From the NCBI GenBank assembly GCA_011319805.1, contig SJRY01000332.1, positions 1-24,258 on the forward strand: a stretch of DNA of 24,258 nucleotides, written 5' to 3'. This DNA comes from Macrocybe gigantea (lineage: Eukaryota; Basidiomycota; Agaricomycetes; Agaricales; Callistosporiaceae). Below the pieces are notes generated by a model. That model was not told the origin of the DNA and searched no databases. It saw nothing but the letters and a program-made list of their open reading frames with translations. This document shows positions 18,743 to 24,258 of this stretch, in pieces. Numbering within the stretch: position 1 is the first letter of the stretch; every line of letters starts with the position of its first letter. The translations under genes were made by a program, and so were the position numbers.

Positions 18743-19885
18743 GTGGCGAAAGTAAGCAACAGCGACTGGGACGAATACTATCGGTGGAGGGAGCGAAAAG
18801 GACTACCAAAGACAACCGGACCAACCGCCGCAGAGTGGGCCGATTTTGAACAAGCTTGTAGAATCGCAGGAGTCGACCTAGACTACTGGAAAGAACAGAG
18901 AGAGGAGCGAAGACAGAAACAGCTCCAAGAACAGCAAGCCCAAGTACAAGCACAGCAGACCCAAGAACAACAGATCCAGGAACAGGAAGACCAAGACCAA
19001 GAGAACGACGAAGAAAACCCCCAAAGGATGACGACAGAATACAAGGGAATCATCGCCGACCCGAAATCCTTTACAGGAGATCGAACATCCTTCGATATTT
19101 GGTGGAGAAAGATGAAACTCTACATAACCGCACATGGAGACCTCACGGATACACAGAAGATTGGAGCGGTCCTGTCTAGAATGACCGACGGACCCGGAGC
19201 CCATTGGGCATCAAAGAAGATCGACACCACTACAAACCAAAGCACATGGGCCGACTTCATAACCGAGATAGAGACACGATTCAGCAATGTCATGTCGCCA
19301 TCACAAGCAGGAAGCAAACTATTCAACATCAGACAGGGAAACCGACCCATCGACGAATTTCTGGATGAATTCGTAGACCTCGCAGGGAAAGCAGGAATGA
19401 CAGGAACAGCCCCTCGTTTCCTACTCGAGAAGAGCTTAAACCGAAGGACAGCAGAAGCCGTACACTCAATCTCCACACTTCCAACAGATGGAGATGAATA
19501 TATCAAGACAGTTCGAGCGATTGGACGAAACATCGATGAACACAGAAATGTGATGAGAGGAGAATTCACAAGCAATCAGCGCAAGGCCGGAAATCCAAGC
19601 CGAGGAGCAGGACAGGCCATGGAAGTCGACAAAGTACGAAGCAACAACTGCTTCAACTGCAATAAACCAGGACACATCTCACGAAACTGCCCGGAACCAC
19701 GAAAAGGAGCAGCAAATGTCACATGTTTCAACTGTGGCTTAAAGGGACACTATGCACGAAACTGCAAGAAGAAGAAGAAAGGAAAATCCCGGGTCAGAGA
19801 AGTGAAAGAAGAAGAAGGAGAGGACGAAGAAGACAAGGATGAAGAAAGCTCTGACAAAGAGGGTTTTGCCGAAGGGTCCGACTAG
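18743..19885 (+). CDS. gag: Gag polyprotein
   Basis: Structural protein that assembles the virus-like particle and packages element RNA. The frame is open from just after a TAA at 18722. A GTG at 18743 sits in CACCACCGTGGCG, a perfect eukaryotic start context but for its first base; the first real ATG is 19028. The N-terminal part has SDWDEYYRWRERKG and a Gln/Glu-rich segment (19 glutamine-dense codons near 18920-18990). From PKSFTGDRTSFDIWWRKMKL on it matches the retrotransposon Gag (capsid-like) pattern through GNRPIDEFLDEFVDLA. Two CCHC zinc knuckles follow, CFNCNKPGHISRNC and CFNCGLKGHYARNC (19650-19770), then a Lys run and an acidic tail ending EGFAEGSD. Full-length translation gives 380 aa; from 19028, 285 aa. 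Confidence 0.9.
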   Translation: MAKVSNSDWDEYYRWRERKGLPKTTGPTAAEWADFEQACRIAGVDLDYWKEQREERRQKQLQEQQAQVQAQQTQEQQIQEQEDQDQENDEENPQRMTTEYKGIIADPKSFTGDRTSFDIWWRKMKLYITAHGDLTDTQKIGAVLSRMTDGPGAHWASKKIDTTTNQSTWADFITEIETRFSNVMSPSQAGSKLFNIRQGNRPIDEFLDEFVDLAGKAGMTGTAPRFLLEKSLNRRTAEAVHSISTLPTDGDEYIKTVRAIGRNIDEHRNVMRGEFTSNQRKAGNPSRGAGQAMEVDKVRSNNCFNCNKPGHISRNCPEPRKGAANVTCFNCGLKGHYARNCKKKKKGKSRVREVKEEEGEDEEDKDEESSDKEGFAEGSD

Positions 19886-20450
19886 GAGGTGCTAAATCGC
19901 GACCCATACAACTGAAACAGACTCGCTTCGATACCGGATGTAGATCATCCCATACTCTGAAATACACCATTCCTGCCAAGCGATCTGAAGCACCAAGAAA
20001 AACCATCCAAGGGGACAAACCACCAAAGAGGAAAGAGCTCGCAGTACCAGCGAGGATACGAACACGAAAAGGAATCGCAACGATAACACCAGAAGTCGAT
20101 AGCGGAGCGATAGGACCTGCATCAACACCGCGATAGTAGCAAAAACAGGACTGAAGACACGACGAATCAAGAAGATTCCCATCATAAATGCAGACGGATC
20201 ACCCAATCGTCAGAAAACAGCAGACCGAGTAGCGGAGGTCCACATCGACATTAAAGGACACAAGGAGCATATGGAAGCCATCGTACTCGATATCGGAAAA
20301 ACCGACATGCTACTAGGACATGACTGGCTTGTCTACCACAACCCAACAATCAAATGGAGGACAGGAGAAATTGTCTTCGACAGATGCCCCAAAACGTGCA
20401 AAATAAACCACCAGACGATCAAGATACAGAAGGTGGCTGAACCAGCGAAA
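19855..20450 (+). pseudogene. pol: pol: aspartic protease region, one frameshift
   Basis: In the -1 frame relative to gag. The catalytic triad sits in EVDSGAIG (about 20092-20115, active-site Asp codon 20098-20100). One base is missing at 20113-20117; downstream, the next frame gives CINTAIVAKTGLKTRRIKK, then NADGSPNRQKTADRVAEVHI and the C-terminal ILGHDWL-like block MLLGHDWLVYHNPTIKW. It would cleave the Gag-Pol polyprotein in the particle. As written, translation stops at TAG 20134. Confidence 0.8.
19861..19867 (+). promoter_or_regulatory. Candidate -1 ribosomal frameshift site at the gag-pol overlap
   Basis: GGGTTTT fits X XXY YYZ in the gag frame (G GGT TTT), six codons before the gag stop. 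The -1 frame is open from 19855 into the protease. A short stem (GGGTC 19874-19878 with GACCC 19901-19905) is the only downstream structure I could spot. Confidence 0.5.
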
Positions 20451-21850
20451 ACCACAGCCAGCGACAAGACAGGAACCCAGATACCCCCATATCTGATCAG
20501 ATTCAAACACCTCTTCAAGGAGAAGAACTTTGATCGCTTACCAGACCACAAAGAATGGGACCATGAAATAAACTTAACAAGGATGCACCCAAAACGATAC
20601 CGAGCAAGGTCTACCCGATGACACAGAAAGAGCTAGAGGAACTAGATGCCTTCGTCGAAGAAGGATTACGAACAGGAAAAATACGCCCATCGAAATCACC
20701 TTACGCAGCACCCTGCTTCTTTCGCAATAAGAAGGATGGAAGCAAGCGACTCATCCAAGACTACCGGGAAATAAACAAATATACGGTCAAGGACAAGTTT
20801 CCACTACCACGCATCAGCGAGCTCCTCGACGTACTACAAGGAGCAAAGTACTTTAGCAAGATCGATATTATCTGGGGGTACAATAACGTGCGCATCCGGA
20901 AAGGGGACGAATGGAAGGCAGCCTTCCTAACAGCAAGAGGACTCTTCGAACCGACAGTCATGTATTTTGGGCAGTGCAACGCACCAGGCACTTTTAGCCG
21001 AATGATGGCGAGCCTCTTCCAAGACCAAATACGAAGAAGAGTGTGCATAATCTATATGGATGACATTATAATCATCGGACGAACACGAGAGGAACTCCAA
21101 AAGAACACCATAGAAGTCATGGAAATACTGAACAAGAACGACCTATTCATCAAAGGACCGAAATGCGTCTGGGAATCATCGAAAGTCCCAGTACTAGGAT
21201 ACATCGTAGGAGAAGGGAAGGTAGAAATGGAACCAGAAAAGATCACAGCCGTACAATCCTGGCCAACCCCAAAGACGAAGAAAGAACTACAAAAGTTCTT
21301 GGGATTCACGAACTTTTACCGACGATTCATCAAGGGATATGCAAAGGTCGCTAAACCCCTGACGGAGTTGACTGGAAACAAAACATTCCAGTGGACAGAC
21401 AAGCAACAAGGCGCTTTCAAAGAACTGATCCAACATATAACCTCAGCACCCATTCTAGCACTACCACAGACAGAAGGAAAATTCCGAGTCGAAACGGACG
21501 CCTCAGGATATGCCATTGGAGCGGTACTATCACAACAGCAGAAAGGACTATGGCATCCGATTGCATTCATTTCGAGATGCATGACCCCAGCAGAGCAAAA
21601 CTACGAAATCTACGACAAGGAACTTCTTGCGATAATGGTCGCACTAAAGACATGGAGACAATACCTCCTCGAAGCTCGAGAGAAGTTCGAAATATTGACG
21701 GATCACAAGAACCTATCATACTTCCGAAGCCGCAGCGACTCAATTCGAGACAGATTGGCTGGTACCTGAAATTACAGGAATACGACTACGAACTACGACA
21801 CGTACCAGGAAAGGCGAATGGAAAAGCGGATGTCCTGTCACGAATGGCAG
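20451..21850 (+). pseudogene. pol: pol: reverse transcriptase and RNase H, two frameshifts
   Basis: The RT lead-in (PYLIRFKHLFKEKNFDRLP) is in one frame. After a one-base loss at 20577-20584 the main RT follows: YPMTQKELEELDAF, RPSKSPYAAPCFF, FSKIDIIWGYNNVR with the first catalytic Asp, and YMDDIII (about 21054-21075) with the YxDD pair. The connection FLGFTNFYRRFIKGYAK leads to RNase H with DASGYAIGAVLSQ, YEIYDKELLAI and LTDHKNLSYF, all catalytic acids present. A second one-base loss at 21725-21727 moves the rest of RNase H (RQIGWYLKLQEYDYELRHV, DVLSRMAG) into the next frame. Catalytic residues appear intact, so the damage is in frame only. Confidence 0.9.
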
Positions 21851-23250
21851 GATATGAAGAAAACCTAGCAGAGAAGGACGACATACAAATGATCAAAGAA
21901 GCAGCATTCATTCGACATCTGGAAGAGAATAATGAACGAGACTTCGAATTTATGATGTTCGAGGACGAACACCCACAGAAAGAAGAAGCAGAAAATAACG
22001 AAACAATACAAACAAGAGGAATCACGATGATCGAATCCTCAAGGATAGAACAAATTCGACAATGCACACGAAGGGAAACGATCGTAACAACAGGACTGAA
22101 GGAAAAACCACACTGGTTCACAGAAGACGACCACATCGTATATGTAGGAGGGAAAATCTATGTTCCTCCAGACAACAAACTGAAGGAAAACATCATGTTT
22201 GAACACCACGACACACCCATCGGAGGACACCCAGGGCAATACCGCATGCACGAGCTCATAAGCCGCACCTATTGGTGGCCATCAATGCTGACAGACATCA
22301 AGAAGTATGTCAATGGATGCGAAACATGTCAGCGAAACAAAATCATCCGACAAAAGAAACACGCACCCCTGCACCCGCACGAAGTCCCACAACAACCATG
22401 GGAAGATATCGGAGTAGATCTCATAGGACCGCTACCCAGCTCGAACGGCTTTAACGCCATCGCCGCAGTCACAGACCGCCTGACCAAGATGATCCACCTA
22501 GTTCCCACAAAGACCGAACTCACAGCAGAGGTCTCGCACGACTATACCGAGACAACGTGTGGCGGCTTCATGGAATTCCACGAAAGATCATCAGTGATCG
22601 AGGACCCCAGTTCGCAGCACGATTCATGACAGCACTTCTAAAATTACTCGGAACAAAGCAAAACCTATCAACGGCCTATCACCCACAGACAGATGGACAG
22701 GCGGAGCGATCCCACCAAGAAACGGAAGCCTTCCTCAGAAGCTTCACAAACAACCTACAGGACGATTGGGCAGAATGGATAGCAATTGCAGAGTACCAAT
22801 ACAATGACAAAGCACACCAGGGAACGAAGGAGACACCATTCTACCTCAACTATGGAATGCACCCCTGGAAGGGAGAGCCGCAGACGACAGAAGGGAATAA
22901 CCCCGCAGCAAAAGACTTCGTCAAAAGAATGAGCCAAATACGAAAGGAAGCAAATGCCGCGCTGCAATATGCACAAACACGAGCCAAAGACAATTACGAC
23001 GCGAGACGAAAACCTGCCCGGAATACAAGAAAGGAGATAGAGTATGGCTAGAAGCCACCAATATCACAGTCAATCGACCATCAAAGAAGTTATCGGCACT
23101 CCGATACGGACCGTTCAAGGTGGTTGAAAAGAAAGGAGCCTCGGCATATCGCCTGGAACTCCCAGCATCATGGCAGCTGATACACCCCGTGTTCAATGAA
23201 ACACTGCTCACGCCTTACAAAGGACCCCGTTTCAAGATACAAGAGCGACC
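21851..23250 (+). pseudogene. pol: pol: integrase, two frameshifts
   Basis: Zinc-binding region with HHDTPIGGHPG and CETCQRNK (HHCC type), then the core: DLIGPLPSS (first Asp), ISDRGPQFAARFM (second Asp), TDGQAERSHQETE (Glu), the DDE triad that joins element DNA to the host. One base is missing at 22529-22532 in the core and one in a C-run at 23016-23020. The C-terminal module has RYGPFKVVEK, the GPY/F motif of Ty3/gypsy integrases. An acidic linker rich in Glu and Asn lies between RNase H and integrase (about 21900-22010). Confidence 0.9.
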
Positions 23251-23269
23251 ATCACCACCACCCCCTGAA

Positions 23270-23505
23270 ATCATAAATGATGAAGAAGAGTACGAGATAG
23301 AAGAGATCCTAAAAAGGAAGAAACAAGGGAAGGGGACACTATTCCTGGTCAAATGGAAAGGATACGGACACGAAGAGAACACATGGATCAAAGAGAAGGA
23401 GCTGGGAATGCGCAGCAAGCTCTAGACCACTTCCTAAAGAAGACTGCGAACCAGGATAAAAGGATCACGACAAGAGGGAAGAAGACCAAAAATCGCACTT
23501 CATGA
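23270..23505 (+). pseudogene. pol: pol: C-terminal chromodomain and tail, one frameshift
   Basis: YEIEEILKRKK, then LFLVKWKGYG and ENTWI (about 23290-23395) form a chromodomain, the reader module that steers chromovirus integration to particular chromatin marks. The aromatic cage positions (Y, W and the later W) are present. A one-base loss in an A-run at 23406-23409 gives an early stop at 23423-23425. The neighbouring frame carries a natural-looking tail (QALDHFLKK...) to TGA at 23503-23505, which overlaps the start of the next ORF. Confidence 0.85.
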
Positions 23506-23900
23506 CCACCAACGCCCCCATCAGCATCGACAGCAGCGAGGGCAGCCGCGCACCTACCCCCAACCGCCCAAGCGACCTCGAGAATCTGGCAAGGATTCTC
23601 AATGCTAGCGACTACATGGACCCCCTCGCCATCACACTCGGCGCATATATGCGCTATGTTATGACCGTCCGCACGCACCTCTGGACCGGGAGAACCCCTG
23701 ATGGGACCGGCCCCACTGCAGCTGAACGTATCGCGCTTCGCGAAGCAATGGAAATGCTTCGCACAGAAAACCGGCGGCTTAAACTCCTCGCCACCACACT
23801 CCACCACATTCGCGCCTATAATGAAGAGCTCATTCATACATGGGCCCCGCGTGCCGCGACCGCCTGGGAGACCAATACTGGGTGGGGACAGCTGGACTAA
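23502..23900 (+). CDS. Extra ORF between pol and the 3' LTR, 132 aa
   Basis: ATG at 23502 overlaps the inferred pol stop as ATGA. The product begins MTTNAPISIDSSEGSRAPTP and has a helical middle (LENLARILNASDYMDPLAI). A stretch with coiled-coil potential follows (AAERIALREAMEMLRTENRR, then LKLLATTLHHIRAYNEEL), and it ends TGWGQLD. No signal peptide, membrane segment, fusion peptide or known domain, so it is not a recognisable envelope protein despite its env-like place. The frame is intact while pol is broken, and its base composition is GC-rich and balanced, unlike the A-rich pol. Function unknown. Confidence 0.65.
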   Translation: MTTNAPISIDSSEGSRAPTPNRPSDLENLARILNASDYMDPLAITLGAYMRYVMTVRTHLWTGRTPDGTGPTAAERIALREAMEMLRTENRRLKLLATTLHHIRAYNEELIHTWAPRAATAWETNTGWGQLD

Positions 23901-23905
23901 GGTTT

Positions 23906-23921
23906 TTCGCGAGGACGCGAA
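23906..23921 (+). other. Small hairpin before the purine tract
   Basis: TTCGCG and CGCGAA are exact complements around AGGA, five bases after the stop of the extra ORF. Confidence 0.75.
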
Positions 23922-23924
23922 TCT

Positions 23925-23937
23925 AAAGAGAGGGTGA
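23925..23937 (+). promoter_or_regulatory. Polypurine tract
   Basis: AAAGAGAGGGTGA directly abuts the 3' LTR; only one pyrimidine. It is the expected RNase H-resistant primer for plus-strand synthesis. Confidence 0.8.
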
Positions 23938-24257
23938 TGTTACAGACGCCGCCCAAAGGACTATTCATTTTCTTATCTTATCTTTCCCACATCCCTTATC
24001 TCCCCCATCATGCTGCGCAGCGCGCAGCCATCGAGTCATCTCACTTCCCTAGTCATCCTGAGTCATCTCCTTCCAGTCTTACTCATCCGCAGTCCACAGC
24101 ATTGCGCAGCCCATGGTCCGTGCTCGAGTACTGTAGTGTATATAAGGACTCCCAGATGTACCAGTAACGCTAGGCTTAATATTCCTTTTGCCATCATCTC
24201 AAGACCACTCTCGCACTTAGTCTGCCCGAGTCCTTCTGAGATTCGTCTAGCCTAACA
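23938..24257 (+). repeat. 3' LTR
   Basis: Base-for-base identical to 17744-18063, complete to the terminal TAACA. The window ends one base later. Confidence 0.95.
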
Positions 24258-24258
24258 A

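Larger units (their letters stand above)
17744..24257 (+). mobile_element. Full-length Ty3/gypsy chromovirus LTR retrotransposon (Tf1/sushi-like priming)
   Basis: Order: 320-bp LTR, self-complementary primer site, ATG-free leader, gag, protease, reverse transcriptase, RNase H, integrase, chromodomain, extra ORF, purine tract, LTR. Domain order RT-RH-IN identifies Ty3/gypsy, and the C-terminal chromodomain makes it a chromovirus. The LTRs are identical base for base, implying very recent insertion or LTR homogenisation. The five bases before the element are ATCAA; the single base after it in the window is A, so a target duplication is possible but cannot be confirmed. pol carries several one-base breaks, so this copy is probably not autonomous as written. 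Confidence 0.95.

Noticed and set aside
20577..20584. Programmed frameshift inside reverse transcriptase
   Set aside because: No slippery heptamer in phase, and such a shift within RT is not known for this family; a one-base loss is simpler.
23502..23900. Envelope gene
   Set aside because: Position fits, but there is no signal peptide, membrane span or fusion-like segment.
23934..24255. Two short open frames in each LTR
   Set aside because: Identical in both LTRs simply because the LTRs are identical; U3/R/U5 are not expected to code.

Overview
The window reads as nuclear DNA of a filamentous basidiomycete, most likely an agaricomycete mushroom. Evidence: genes are split by introns of about 50-80 nt with GTRNGY donors and CTNAY-like branch points; promoters carry TATA boxes; the recognisable products belong to families common in these fungi (F-box proteins, a jelly-roll plus transmembrane protein, an SGNH esterase, a P-loop NTPase of the Crinkler-like effector type); and the right end is a Ty3/gypsy chromovirus. 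No rRNA, tRNA or CRISPR array was seen.

Layout. 1-1258 (minus) is a decayed SGNH/GDSL esterase that runs off the left edge. 1880-3340 is one arm of a diverged duplication whose mirror image lies at 7340-8640. Each arm holds a divergent pair: the 5' end of an F-box-like gene and a small orphan gene. The small gene looks intact on the left (2541-3041) and broken on the right; the F-box gene is a stub on the left and complete on the right (8599-10354). Between the arms are a long perfect hairpin (3294-3361), a minus-strand membrane protein gene (5182-3511) whose 3' end is duplicated at 7025-7255, and a two-exon gene of unknown function (6019-6737). Then, all on plus, come the F-box gene, a complete six-exon ribonuclease Z (10472-12456), and a P-loop NTPase plus nuclease-like gene with a damaged 5' part (13339-16497). 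An AT-rich island with a 29-bp minisatellite (17333-17535) precedes the retroelement.

17744-24257 is a full-length LTR retrotransposon with identical 320-bp LTRs, Gag with two zinc knuckles, and Pol with protease, reverse transcriptase, RNase H, integrase and a terminal chromodomain. Its most striking points: an 11-nt primer-binding site just after the 5' LTR that is complementary to the predicted 5' end of the element's own RNA (Tf1/sushi-type self-priming); a leader of about 1 kb with no ATG; a correctly phased GGGTTTT heptamer at the gag-pol overlap; an extra 132-codon ORF between pol and the 3' LTR that overlaps the pol stop as ATGA; and several single-base breaks in pol despite identical LTRs.

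Exon borders and lesion positions were worked out by eye. Family assignments rest on recalled motifs, not on a database search.
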